Assembly (NCBI GenBank): GCA_020650975.1
Contig: JAIPMN010009261.1
Span: 1-50,177, forward strand
Length of the DNA: 50,177 bases
Source of the DNA: Apostichopus californicus
Taxonomy: Eukaryota > Echinodermata > Holothuroidea > Aspidochirotida > Stichopodidae
Direction of reading: 5' to 3'
In this document: positions 10,838 through 22,736 of the stretch, in pieces
Layout: each line of letters opens with the position of its first letter
Numbering within the stretch: position 1 is the first letter of the stretch
The notes under the pieces: generated by a model
Database searches by the model: none
The model's input: the letters and a program-made list of their open reading frames with translations, nothing else
What the model was told of the DNA's origin: nothing
Made by a program: the position numbers and the translations under genes

Positions 10838-11027
10838 CTGGTATATGCTGATTTAAACTGGTATATGCCGATTTAAATTGGTATATGTCGCTTTAAATCG
10901 ATGATATGTCGAATTAAACTGGCATATGTCGATTTAAATCCGTAGAAGTCAATTTAAGCTTCTGGAAACTGGTATAAGTCGAAGGAAATTGGTATAGGTT
11001 GATTTAAATCGGTTTATATGTCGATTC
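10838..11027. repeat. 20-bp tandem repeat upstream of MBTPS2
   Basis: About nine degenerate copies of a 20-bp unit, roughly TGGTATATGTCGATTTAAAC. Five consecutive units keep 20-21 bp spacing before divergence and one insertion. The array ends about 280 bp before the MBTPS2 start codon. Each unit carries TATATG and TTTAAA words. Confidence 0.85.
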
Positions 11028-11307
11028 CCCGCGATTTGAGACCGATGGCCCGCCATAACGTTGTACCGATGAGAATCGCGTTGACGGCAGTATCTAACTT
11101 AGACTTACTACAAGTGGTTTGTTATGATTGTCGAAGGTTAGATTTCTTTCATCAGAAAAACATGTGATTGCATATACGGTGAGAAAATCATGTTGAACTA
11201 CAATGGCGAGTAACTGCATACATAGTGCCCAGGCACCGAGACAATGATCAAATACCTCGGTTCGTCTCTTGTACTGTCATCATTGGATAAATACATTTTC
11301 AGCAATT

Positions 11308-11382
11308 ATGCTGAAGACAACGTGGATCGCTCTGGTCCTCGGTTTTTGGTCGTCAATTTATCTCATAGACGTTTTCTTGAAG
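11308..11382 (+). CDS. MBTPS2: MBTPS2 exon 1
   Basis: It encodes 25 residues, [20 protein letters not shown] then DVFLK, a membrane helix matching the N-terminal segment of S2P. The exon ends in phase 0 at an AAG/GTACAC donor. The ATG was chosen because this short frame aligns with the family N-terminus. Confidence 0.85.
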
Positions 11383-14300
11383 GTACACAAAAACAAATAA
11401 GCTCTAGTCTTGGTCTTAAGTCTTGGTAGTTAGCCTAACATAACACTTACGTTATGCCTATGTAGACTAAACTAGGCCTAGCCTAGACCTATTCCCGAGA
11501 ATCCTAGGCGTAAACCAACTCAGAATATGTTTGCTTAGTGACATAAATTAAAGCACTACCACAGGCGGCTAATACGCTGACCTAATACGATATAGGCTAT
11601 ACTAGTATTAGCGAAGAGGTACCTGTAGCTCTGATCGGCTTAACCTACGTTTTACAAATAAAATCCAATGTGTTTACCTGATTGGCTCAATTATTATTCC
11701 TCATGAAATATAATGGGTAGGACAAGTCCTAATCTCTTTGCAAATATCTATTAGTTTAAAATGATTGTTAGGTTCACATGTCAGATTTCCAGAAATGGTG
11801 ACTTCACCTCTGAAATCTTTGCTATGAAACTTCCTTAGCCCCCCTGCAAAAAGGTATTTCTCCATTGTCATGACCATATTGCTTAGACATTTCTACAAGG
11901 AACTCTCATTGACTGCACTTAAATAAGTGAGTTATGTAATGATGAGGCCAACGTATTGCCTATAGGGTTGCAATGGAACTGGCGAAGGAACTTAACCGAA
12001 AGCTATGAGAGTAACAATTGCAGGATAATCTTTTGTTGATGTCCCATGGGAGCATTTATACTGGAAGTAACAAATTGGGAAGGTAGGGTTAGTGTGTTGG
12101 ATTTGTTCTTGATTGTGTAGCTGAGTATGTATTTTTTTATATTACTTATATCACGTTGTCCCCTATAATCCATTGATTTAAAAAAAAACATACCCTAGCT
12201 CAAGAGTCTAACAGTGGGTTTATATAAATTTTATTTTTATCAGAAGGAAACTGAAAGGACATTTAAATTATCTGGCAAGATTAGTACTGGAAAATGAGAC
12301 AAAAACCTCTTCCTTCATATTGCCTACCAACTGGAAGCTACTGTAACATAGTTTTTAAATTTTTTTCCAGACAAGATCTCCGTTCAGTGAGAGCTATCGG
12401 AATTTTCAGCAGAAATGGGGTGTGCAAGTTTTGACGGCTCAGATACGTTGCTACACCACATATTTCAACCGATGGATCTTCCGAGTGGGCCAGTGGTTTC
12501 CGTGGTTTTCTTACTACTGGTTTGAACTAGGGATGTGGTTTGGCATAGTCTGTATCTTTGCCTCTGTCGCACTGCTCGTGATGACTTTAGTGAAGGCATT
12601 CACGGAGGAGAAACCAGAGCAGGTCTTGACTCCAGTGGTGAGCAATTCTAGATAGAATAAAATAATATGCCAATGGTGAGCAGTTCTAGATAGAATAAAA
12701 TAATAGGCCAAAGTTTAACTATAAGTCATTTTGGGACAAAGTACAGAAAATAAATTGCCTTTGATCTGGGAGTAATGGATCTTTTACCAAAGTTTCTCAT
12801 AATTATTGTTGGGCATCGGGTCATTTGGGTGTGTTCAGTAACCTTTGGAAGAAGGTCATTTTCCGGGGATTTCTTTGGAGGTCGATGTTGTTTGAAAACA
12901 CATAAACACATAAAACTCAATACTTTCTATTTTGAATTCAGTGTCAAAAAAAACCTGTGCCATGTTCTTCATGTTCATTGAACGCATTAAGCGAACAGGA
13001 AGCTGCTCAAATTGGTGCTCTTTTGAATATTTTCTTGCAACAATATGCCCTTTTATTTTACCCACATCGGCCCCCATTGCAAGCCCACTAGTTATGCCAA
13101 TGTCATACCCCTTTTCAAGATTACCTCCAGCCTTGAGAATTTCAAAATTGTATATGTTGTGGTCACAGTATGATAGAAGTCAACCAGGGTAATTTTGTGA
13201 AGTATTGCAATAACAGGCAAACTTTAAAGCCTCACAAGAGATCATTGCATTTCTGTTTTTGTAGATGCCCGGTGTCAATGTTCCAGTCCAACATCTCTCA
13301 TATTTTTTCGCCGTCCTTCTTGTCAGCGGGGTTCTTCACGAGCTTGGTCATGCCATTGCTGCTGTTCGGTAAGTGCATTACAGCTGTGTAATGGTGTATT
13401 TGCAAAGGAGTAAACCATCCTCATCACTCCAGTCAATTTTTGGAAAGAGCCAAAATCAGTAATCCTATAAGTTTGCCTTTTGTAGACAGATCGAAATGCG
13501 AGCCTCTTTCGTATGTGTACCTCCCAGGCTTTCTGAAATAGATAAGTTAGTTAACAGCTTTCTTTCTCTGTTATGAAAAAGAAACATTCTCTTTTGGAGG
13601 TATCAAACATCTCTTGCAAATCTAATGAAGCAAGACAAAAACTGTCTTCTTGTACCTCATTTGTCTTACAGCTCACTTTTATGTCGACAAACAAGCACAT
13701 CTTGGTGATTATCTTTCCACAGAGAACAAGTCATGATAAACGGCTTTGGTGTATTCGTGATGGTAGTGTATCCCGGTGCATTTGTGGACCTACACACTGA
13801 ACATCTCCTGGCCATTCCTCCAAAGCGACAGCTTAAGATATACTGCGCTGGTATATGGCATAACTTTGTCTTGGTGCTGATTGGTATTGTAATGCTGGTT
13901 ACCATGCCGACCACCATGAGTATGCTGTATGCCACAGGCGAGGGTGTGGTTGTGACCGAATTAGCAAAGGTATGCCATCTACGACGTAACCATGACGATA
14001 GAGTCAAGTGTCATGCCTTTCTGTTCAAAGTTTCTATCCTTATGTAACAAAACACTCATAGGCATACATGATGCTTCACTTAAGGTTTCATGTAAAGTGG
14101 CAATAAAGTACATCATTAAAATTCCTGCAAGTAGAGTAACTAAAGATTTTCATTTGACTATATACAGTGTTAACTATAACACCAAGTACGTCCATCCTCT
14201 TTTCACAGAATTCTCCTGTGGCAGGACCGAGGGGATTTGCTGTCGGCAGTAAATTAAAAAGTATTAATGGATGCCCTTTGCTGACGGGAGATGATTGGGG

Positions 14301-17300
14301 GCGCTGTCTCAGCGCTGTCGTGTTTTACCCGCAGAGCGGATACTGTCAACAGATTGGGAAAATCAAAGAGAAGGATTATACTGTGCAATGTAAGTACAGG
14401 ATTCCCTTATGAACAATTTTAGTAACCTTTTAATGTTTATGTTGTCTGGTATTTTTCATTTACCAACCAGTTATGAGTAAGCTGAATATTGCAAAATTCA
14501 GAAAATTCACAGAATGCACCTGTGAATGTCACGTTTCCTTCAAACAAGTGTATAAAAAAAAGAACTAATTGTTGAATTCAGTTGGGAGAGGATAGAAGTT
14601 ACTCAGAAATCTAGCATCTAGTCCACTGATGAATGTCATAGAAAGATAGCTTTGAAGTAACGTCTGTTAATTATTAATATAAAATGAGAAAATCAAACGT
14701 TGCTCCCAAAGACGGGAGAAATCGCTGGAGATGGTAGAACGTATGTCTTCAATGAATACTCTCTGCAATTTGTTTTAACTTTGGATCCAACAGTAGGAGC
14801 TCAGAAGAAAGAGATGACCATGATTGAGAAAAGAGGGGTGGGGGGGGAGTAAAAATAATAATAAAAATATAAAAATAAACTAAAAATAAAAATGAAAAAT
14901 ACAAAAATAAAACTGTTTTTTTCTTTTCTCGCAGTGTATAAAGGGCAAGGAGGCCAAGTAGAATGCTGTCGTAATGACAGCGCCTCAGATCTTTGTTTTT
15001 ACTATAAAATTGGATCGAGTGCTGAAAATTTAGAAAAAGTAAGTTCAGCTCCTTATTGTTTCAAATATCAAGTCTTCTAAATGCTGTTCTTTGTAAAAGA
15101 AAAGTTTGTAGATTATCATTATTGCTTTTCACTCTTTACATAAGTAACTGTAAACTGTGTTCTTAGGGGAATTTTTATTTTTTGGGAAGTTTTTATATTA
15201 ATCTGAGCAAAAACCAACCAAGCTCAACTTAAGATGATAAGATAGAGGATATTGGTTATTTGGTATTAATAATTTGCTGTAGCGCCACCTAATTTTGGCC
15301 AGTACTAGCCACAATGTGTGTACATTGTTTGTTGTTATGCGTTATATTGCCTTGAAAGTTTGAGTATTTTTTTGTAGGTTAAGTTACTCCTTAATGACCT
15401 AGATCATGGGTTTGTGGTATGATCTGTTGTTTCAATAGAGCTATTATACTGCGGTAGACACACAATCTATATGATCAGATAGGCACAGTTCTGATGTTTC
15501 GGGCACTTCCAGGGCTGAGGGTTTAGCAGTTTGATATAAATATGATACCTCATCAGTGTGGACTGTTGAAACTGATCCCAGCATTACAGCTGTGATGCTG
15601 TTAACCTTCTGTTCCACTCGCCTCCTGCAGAAATACCAATGTTTAACAGCTCGTAAATCTACAGAGGCTCCCAGGTGCCAGCGAAACAGTGACTGCCTGC
15701 AAGTGCGAAAGACGGTCTGCCTTTACCCGTCTCTGGATAATTCCAGTAGATTGATAAGAGTCTTACACGATAAGGGTCCCCCGGTACTCTACGTCGGTGA
15801 TCCTTACCTCTTTGGGTTCACAGGTGAGTTACATATTGAATACTCATCAGAGTATTGTAATAAATGTTAATTTGCATAAACCCAAGTGACTTTTCATGCA
15901 AGCCCAATATATGGAATTAGTATTATTTCTCCAAATATAGCATTTAATATAAGTGTAATTGAACACTAATTTCAAAATAATCATAGAAGTCATTTCTTTA
16001 GTGAAAAGTGACCCAAGATAGAGCCAATAAATTGAGAAAGTTACCATGTGATCATGACCGTGTTACGTCAAGTGAAAGTATTGTGAGTCTTTTGTTAAGA
16101 ATCATCAATATGCTGGTCATTTAAATACCCAGTTTGTTAAATTCTACTCTACAAAACATTTTGAAGATTGAAATATAATTCCTATAAATCTTTCTCAGTT
16201 TAAGTTGAAATGTAAAAGAAAACCGGTTAGTGAAAAAAATAAGAACATTTTATATATCTCTTTCCATTGTCCAGACAAATTAAAATGACAGGTTTTCATT
16301 CATTTAGATAATAATAGAATTATCTTAGAGATGTCACGTTAATGGCAAAAATCCCTGTTACCATGAGAGTCTTTTAAGGGTTGCAGTGGCATATTATTAA
16401 AACCCCTCAAATGACATCATCAAGGTTCACCAAACCACCAGTGTATTCAGCTTTTACTTGAGAGTGTAACAAACTCAGTGTGTGGATTTGACCACCTTTG
16501 ACCTCACCGTGGTGTAATTGAATATGCAGGTGTTGGATTCAAACACAGACACCACAAAACTGGAATAACCTCTAACAGAGACAACTAACTAGTTGTATTA
16601 CAGACACAGACAGGCAAGACAAAAAAAAAATTAAAAAAATAGGTCTTACATCTTTCTGAGTTGGTCCTTCATTATTGTTTAGCATAAATTTGTGAACCGT
16701 TCTATTATTCTGTGACTGTTCGAAAACAGAACTTAGATTCTTGAGTTGAAATAAACTTCTACAATATATAACGCTTGCTCTGCCCAAAAATCCGAGCTAA
16801 ATTATTCTCGTCAAAATGTATCATTTTAGTCAACCAATTCCTTTGCAGTGTGACAGGGAGTTGGGTAATTAAGTTTCAAAACTAAGAAAAAATTCTAGAA
16901 AATTCTTAACCAAGATTTTTATACCCACTTTTGCTATCTGAAAGTATATTACACATTCCATTCTATGCCACTTCCCTAAAGGGTTACCTTTGATATTAGT
17001 ACATTATATATGTGGTTTGCTGCCCTCTGGAACAAGCTTTGCCTCCCCAGTCTACCATTGGAAGTTACACAGTTGTCAATAAAAATTTGGAATTCTATGT
17101 TAATGTGTTACAGTTACATTAAGTTATCCATAAGGGTTGGACAACCTGGTTTCAGCATATTATTCATCTGCTGACATTAATGTTGCTATTTTTTTTGCCG
17201 GACTAACTAAAGTTTTCATATATGTCTTTTGTTCTGTTTTTCTTATCTTTCAGTATCTGTGAGCGGTTACATACCAAAATACAACTTCTTGCCATTTTAC

Positions 17301-20300
17301 TTACCTCAGATTGTAGATACCTTCTGCAAGTATCCTTTTACAGTTCAATATGTAAATAAAAAGCAAGGAAAGGGTCATAGGTAACATAGGTAAAACAATT
17401 TACAATGTATAACATCAGCTGCAGCCTAGGGTTGTGACAGGACGGTACTATGTGATTGTAAAACTGTACAGAAAATAAAGATTTAAAAAAAAATCTATGA
17501 CTTGTAAAGTCTGCCAAAAAAGCATAAGTCAATTGTGCCTGTGTAAAGTGTTGACCTAGAAGCACACAGCCTATTCATCCCCCCAAAAATTGAAATGCCT
17601 TTTAGGAAATGAGAAAAATTCATTTGTGAATTGCTGGTACTTTAGGCCAGAAATGACTGTCTAGAAGAGGTATTCTGCCTGTTGACAGAATGTTCAATTT
17701 TGGATATGTCATAATTGATAATTTTGCATTAGATATTTTTACCAGTTGATAGAATCACACTGTCAGACGATGTGAGAAAACAGTCATTGTTTTGCAGTCG
17801 GTGAGCAAATTGCTTTATTTTGATAGGCTGAAGAGATTATTGTGACATCCTGACACCCTGATTGTTTTCACTGACGTCGTTGGTGGTTCTCACCACTTCC
17901 TCGATACACCAATGATTGTTCAAGAGCGTTATCAAAGGTTCTTAGTGTACCACAGTGTAATGGAGTGAATACTCAGCCAGATGGGACAGTTTTCTAATGC
18001 TAATACCTCTCTAAACTGTCGTCTCATATCACGCTTCAAAGTACTCGTGTTGACAGTATGAACAGTTCCTAACCTTGATCTGATAGAAACATGATACTCA
18101 TACTGCTCATACTGACAATACTGACATAGTGCTTTGAAGTAGGACATGAGTACAGTATCGAAAAACTTGTCCCAACTTGGTAATGTATTGTAGTTATTGA
18201 GTGTCTTGATGTCTGTATTGAGTTAGTGTGTGTGTGTGTGTGTCTGACAGTCTGAGATAACTGTAGTGTTATAAAGTAATATACCCATATATTGTAGGTG
18301 GGTAGAATGTTTCTAAGTGTACTGTAGGGTGTTATATAGTAATTGAGTGTCTTGATGTGCTGTATTGAGTTAGTGTCTGACAGTCTGAGATAACTGTAGT
18401 ATTATAAAGTAATATACCTATATACTGTAGTTGGGTAGAATGTTTGTAAGTGTTCTGTAGGGTGTTATGTAGTAATTGAGTGTCTTGAGGTCTGTAGTGA
18501 GTTAGTGTGTGTGTCTGAGATAACTGTAGTATTATAAAGTAATATACCCATATACTGTAGTTGGGTAGAATGTTTCTCAGTGTACAGTGGGGGGTTATAT
18601 AGTTATTGAGTGTCTTGAGGTCTGTAGTGAGTGTGTGTGTGTGTCTGAGATAACTGTAGTGTTATAAAGTAATATACCCATATACTGTAGTTGGATAGAA
18701 TGTTTCTCAGTGTACAGTGGGGGGTTATATAGTTATTGAGTGTCTTGATGTGCTGTAGTGAGTTAGTGTGTGTGTCTGAGATAACTGTATTGTTATAAAG
18801 TAATATACCCATATACTGTAGTTGGATAGAATGTTTCTCAGTGTACAGTGGGGGGTTATATAGTTATTGAGTGTCTTGATGTGCTGTAGTGAGTTAGTGT
18901 GTGTGTCTGAGATAACTGTAGTGTTATAAAGTAATATACCCATATACTGTAGTTGGATAGAATGTTTCTCAGTGTACAGTGGGGGGTTATATAGTTATTG
19001 AGTGTCTTGATGTGCTGTAGTGAGGTAGTGTGTGTGTCTGAGATAACTGTAGTATTATAAAGTAATATACCCATATACTGTAGGTGGGTAGAATGTTTCT
19101 AAGTGTACTGTAGGGTGTTATATAATAATAATAACAAAATGATAAATTACATTTATATAGCGCTTAATACAGCGTTTCAAAGCGCTTTACAAAGTATGAA
19201 AGAGACAAAGGAAACCAAGGAAAAAAAGAAACTACGAATCAATTACTGTGTACTGTAGGGTGTATTATATTGTAACTTCCATATATTGTAATGCTTAGTG
19301 GTGTCACAAGAAGTCTGGAAGTTGGTGAGGGCACAGCAACATGAGAGCTTCATTGGGGGAAGCAGGGGGGGGGGGCACAGTTTGAGTGTACTGTAGTGAT
19401 ATGGATGGCTTACCTGACTAGACCTTTTCAAGACTAGTCATTATTAGTAGTTATTTGAACCCCAACATCTTTGTTTTTACAAGGATGTACTTGTCCTTTT
19501 TTAGCAGTTTACTTGAGGTCGGTAGACGCACCTTGCAGGTCTATAACTTCCTCTGATTTATCTTAGTTTTTACCTTAATTGGTCGGTAACTGATGTAGTG
19601 AATGACCTGGTTCCCTCAGTAGGACTGCGGTTCACACAGCACATCTGGCAGCAGCTGTATCTAGAATTGATGTATAATAGATTCTTTAGTAAGTTGTTGG
19701 AAAACTTGTAGTAGCTATTTAGTAGCTACTTAGCTATGTAGTAGCTATGTAGTAGCTATGTAGTAGCTATTTAGTAGCTATGTAGTAGCTATGTAGTAGC
19801 TATGTAGTAGCTAATGTGTACATTAGTCAAAGAAGACAAATTACAAGTTATTTAAATCATCATTCTGATTAAGATACTGGGAACAAGTTATTCTTTGTTA
19901 TAAGATTACAGATGTTCAGGTCTAACAAGAGCAAATTTTTCTAGATTACCACCTTCCAAAAGAATAGAAGACCATTTCATGATATTTGTCTAAACTATGA
20001 AGTACGAACACAAAACACAGACTAGACCAGTACCAACGGGTAGATTAGAGTAGTTATGGTGGGAACAGTGCGGCACTTAGTGGGACAGGAATAGTGGTGG
20101 TCCTTAATCCCTTGATTTCTTGTTCCTTTCCTGTCACCCTCCCTCCCTTCCCTTCACCATTTTGTTTTTCTCACTTGTGATTCATTTGTCACTAAAGCTT
20201 TGCATTCCACTGTTCAGTATAACCACTGCCAGTAACAGTTGTAACTTAAAATATTCTCTAATATGCGTGACAAAATTAATTCTAGCTCTCAATATTTATG

Positions 20301-22736
20301 AATTCTGTTTCGTGGCTTGCTGTTGAAGTTCTTGTTTCTCTATTTGGTAAGAGCTCTTATGATAAAGAGTTGAAGATACAATGTGAAGTAATGTGCTATG
20401 AGATTTATCCTACGACTGTACCCTGGGAAAGCTGTCACACTATGTGTGCCTATCTCCCAGATATCAATGTCAATATAATGATGACAAATTTGTATTTAAT
20501 TATGCATTAATATTAGGTGGCTATGAGTTGAACGGCCTCGGGATGCCAGAAGCTTAGTAACAAGTCATAAAATATTTTCTTTGACAATTTTAAATTTTCA
20601 TAAGATATGTGGGGTAAAAAAGATTTGATTTATCCATAGACCAATCCCTAAGAGCACAGGTTTACCCGATTATTCTGACGTGGGGACTTCATCAATCATT
20701 TTATAAATGTTAAGACATTACCAGCAGCAATATGATAAACAAATACATGCATGAAGTTACATTATAACTAGAGCTGTGTCTATGAGTGATAAAAGGTTGA
20801 ACATAATAATAATAATAATAATAATCAGGCAGTTATTTTTATGACAGTGGTATAATTAAACAGAGTTTAGCAGCCTGTTGTGTTGGCTTACAGATTTTTG
20901 GTTTAGTTTATTCAATATTCATAAATTAGACTTGGTTTTGTAATTTGGAAGATCACATGAATCTTAATCCCCATCCCCTACTTCCTCCCCGCCAAGAAAA
21001 AAAAAATTGGAGTACCATATAGAAAATATTTTTATCACTTCATCTAATAATAGGTGTAAAAAAAGATTAATAAAAACCAAAGGAAAACACTATGTTATCT
21101 TACTTGCCCTTCAAGATTTTTCGAATAGATTTTCTTCAAATATCATCGGTCCATAGTATTATACAGTCTTTCACGACACAAGAAAATGTAGCCTTAAAAT
21201 TCACCATCTCACTCGACACTTTGCCGATGGGGAGATTGCAAACTCAAATGTGAAATTGAATCAATTAGATTGTAAATTTATGCCGAGGCTTGTCACCGTA
21301 GGTGTTTTTCAAAGCTGTGTTTGTTAGAATATTTACAGGGTTGCTACAACCATTACTGTTGACAAGTAGTCTTGCTTGCCTGTAACTGGCGTTTATTGGA
21401 TATAATATTATTGTCTTCTTTTTAAATTTCTGTTTCCGAGAATGTCGGTGGGTTTGAGAACAGATATATTTGTAGCATCTCGTTCCATGCATAGCAATGT
21501 CACCGAAGCTACGCCACTCAATATAAGACATCCGTCCTAGATTTTGCTGTCAATTAAAATATAAGTGAATAACTAATGAATTTGATCCTAAACATGTAGT
21601 CGCCAGTACACTTTGTCATCGATATATATTTAAAAAGCAAGTTGGAAAATTGTCAAGAAAAATTTGAATTTTTGCTTCCCTTCAGAAATGAAACAAGTAA
21701 TCAGCCACATTGTTACGACTTTTGCAGTAATGAATAGCATAAAATAAAAATATTAAAAATTCCAACGGTCGCTTTATGAAGTAGTTGGTGATTACTTCCC
21801 AAGGGTGAAAACCGATCTCATATATTGTCTGATCCTTTTGGGCAAGTTTTTATTTTGATGTTTGGCGTAGTTTTTCTTGGTTAGCAGAGTTAAAAATTGT
21901 CCGTTTCGTAAGTGATATTCGTACAACTTTACAGAGTTATGTCAGATTTCAGGATCATGAATCTGTCAAATTACTGTATCAAATTTCGGAGGCTTGACTT
22001 TCAGATAAGATTAACTCTGACGTAAGAAGCAAGTGACTGATAGTTTCAATGCCTGGATTATATCAGTGCAAAATCTGTGTATTATGTTCCTGTCTGTCAG
22101 TCTATCCGTCTGTCCATATGGTTGGTGTTGTGAAGTAGACTATTTTCAAATTGGCCATTTTGTTGCAAACATCTTGTGAATCTAAAGAGATATATTTATT
22201 GATCATTTCTTCTGGTTTCTGGTATTTTTTTAAAATATTTTTTTTACTAAATAATGTAATCTTAACATTTTGCACATGTCTAGTGCAGTAGTAACTAAAA
22301 TTTGGTTTATTTCTGAATGGATTTACTTATGGTAATGTATCAAATAAAGCCTCCAGAAATTTGTTTACTGAATTTTGGGAATAAATTGAGAATTTTTGGG
22401 GAAATATTTGTAAACTATTTACCCAAAAAATAGTAAAAATGTATGATTAATAATTTATTCTGTATAACACCAACAGCACTTATTTGAGCCTTAATGGAGC
22501 TTTTTTCCTTCAGGTACTTAATATCTTTATCTGGCGCCCTCGCCATCCTCAATGCTGTACCATGCTATGCCCTCGATGGTCAATGGATCTTCCAGGCATT
22601 CATCGAATCTTATCTCACCTCACTTATTCCAAACCCACTCGATAGACAATCTCTGGTTAGCCTTGGACTGCTCTTCGGAACGCTGATTCTGATGGCAAAT
22701 GTCGCCCTCGCTCTGTTTGCTCTACTCTTCGCATAG
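11308..22736 (+). CDS. MBTPS2: Membrane-bound transcription factor site-2 protease
   Basis: Nine exons (11308-11382, 12371-12637, 13265-13368, 13723-13969, 14209-14389, 14935-15038, 15631-15823, 17254-17329, 22514-22736) join in perfect phase to 489 residues and a TAG stop. S2P is a Golgi membrane zinc metalloprotease that makes the intramembrane cut releasing SREBP and ATF6 after site-1 protease. Catalytic features: HELGH at 139-143 inside a hydrophobic segment and N-x2-P-x4-LDG at 429-438, which supplies the third zinc ligand. Family landmarks include the N-terminal membrane helix, [27 protein letters not shown], a PDZ-like region around 230-390 with a Cys-rich loop, and [12 protein letters not shown]. 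The human protein is about 519 residues; the shortfall is mainly the serine-rich run before HExxH, absent here. The gene looks intact. Confidence 0.97.
12371..12637 (+). CDS. MBTPS2: MBTPS2 exon 2
   Basis: It encodes the first luminal/cytosolic loop and second membrane segment ([12 protein letters not shown] to [12 protein letters not shown]), ending EQVLTPV. The acceptor is TTTTCCAG and the donor GTG/GTGAGC. The donor region is duplicated 38 bp downstream. Confidence 0.95.
12632..12707 (+). repeat. 38-bp direct duplication spanning the exon 2 donor
   Basis: Two adjacent 38-bp copies (12632-12669 and 12670-12707) differ at only a few bases. Each includes TGGTGAGC followed by TTCTAGATAGAATAAAATAA. 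Both therefore contain an intact GTGAGC donor, at 12,638 and 12,676. Confidence 0.9.
13265..13368 (+). CDS. MBTPS2: MBTPS2 exon 3 (HELGH zinc site)
   Basis: The exon encodes [14 protein letters not shown] through the HELGH motif to AIAAV and splits an arginine codon at GTAAGT. The two histidines and the glutamate are the catalytic zinc ligands and general base of the family. Confidence 0.96.
13723..13969 (+). CDS. MBTPS2: MBTPS2 exon 4
   Basis: It encodes [20 protein letters not shown], then the [14 protein letters not shown] membrane segment, ending at a GTATGC donor in phase 0. Both blocks are among the most conserved in S2P. Confidence 0.96.
14209..14389 (+). CDS. MBTPS2: MBTPS2 exon 5 (PDZ-like region)
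   Basis: Starts [16 protein letters not shown], the S2P block corresponding to the beginning of the PDZ-like domain. It ends after one base of a codon at GTAAGT. Confidence 0.94.
14935..15038 (+). CDS. MBTPS2: MBTPS2 exon 6 (Cys-rich loop)
   Basis: Encodes [20 protein letters not shown] and onward, matching the ECC...C cysteine pattern of the animal S2P luminal insert. The CTCGCAG acceptor and GTAAGT donor fit phases 1 and 0. Confidence 0.93.
15631..15823 (+). CDS. MBTPS2: MBTPS2 exon 7
   Basis: Encodes [13 protein letters not shown], further cysteines and [19 protein letters not shown], matching the family's CLPARK...C...C and LYVG blocks. Bounded by CTGCAG and GTGAGT. Confidence 0.94.
17254..17329 (+). 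CDS. MBTPS2: MBTPS2 exon 8
   Basis: Encodes [20 protein letters not shown] then VDTFC, aligned with the segment just before the C-terminal catalytic helices. The donor is AA/GTATCC, and the following intron is 5.2 kb, the largest in the gene. Confidence 0.93.
18185..19123. repeat. 131-bp minisatellite, about seven copies
   Basis: The word CTGAGATAACTGTA recurs at about 18,252, 18,384, 18,514, 18,644, 18,776, 18,907 and 19,038, a period of 130-132 bp. Units share an internal (GT)n of variable length and a G-tract near AGTGTACAGTGGGGG. Central units are nearly identical and outer units more diverged, as expected of unequal exchange. The open frames seen across it are by-products of the repeat. 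Confidence 0.93.
19124..19200. repeat. Dispersed repeat end with AGCGCTT motif
   Basis: The sequence (TAA)n, ATTTATATAGCGCTTAATAC, then CAAAGCGCTTTACAAAG has two AGCGCTT-like palindromes. This signature terminates dispersed repeats in many animal genomes. It abuts the minisatellite. Family membership is by resemblance only. Confidence 0.5.
19707..19813. repeat. 11-bp tandem repeat (GTAGTAGCTAT)
   Basis: About nine copies of GTAGTAGCTAT or its T-substituted variant, located in MBTPS2 intron 8. Confidence 0.88.
20803..20825. repeat. (ATA)n microsatellite
   Basis: About eight AAT/ATA triplets in MBTPS2 intron 8. Confidence 0.85.
22514..22736 (+). CDS. MBTPS2: MBTPS2 exon 9 (LDG motif, stop)
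   Basis: Starts [20 protein letters not shown] and contains the LDG catalytic aspartate motif, then a last hydrophobic helix, ending LFA and TAG. Downstream sequence has no further family similarity and is taken as 3' UTR. Confidence 0.96.

Larger units (their letters stand above)
9630..11307. promoter_or_regulatory. Head-to-head intergenic region of TRIM gene and MBTPS2
   Basis: The region lies between two divergent start codons, so it should contain both promoters and 5' UTRs. No TATA box or initiator can be placed with confidence. It holds a cluster of TCGGGTAAATAA-like words in both orientations (10,374-10,565), a GAGTAC-N6-GTACTC palindrome near 10,640 and a 20-bp tandem array (10,838-11,027). 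Confidence 0.5.
17330..22513. other. MBTPS2 intron 8, repeat-filled
   Basis: This 5.2-kb intron contains the 131-bp and 11-bp minisatellites, a dispersed repeat at about 19.13 kb and a (TAA)n tract. I see no supported gene or RNA in the remainder. Confidence 0.7.

Noticed and set aside
13666-14007. 113-codon minus-strand frame
   Set aside because: Antisense shadow of MBTPS2 exon 4.
18603-19074. Three near-identical minus-strand open frames
   Set aside because: They repeat with the 131-bp minisatellite and have no start context or homology.
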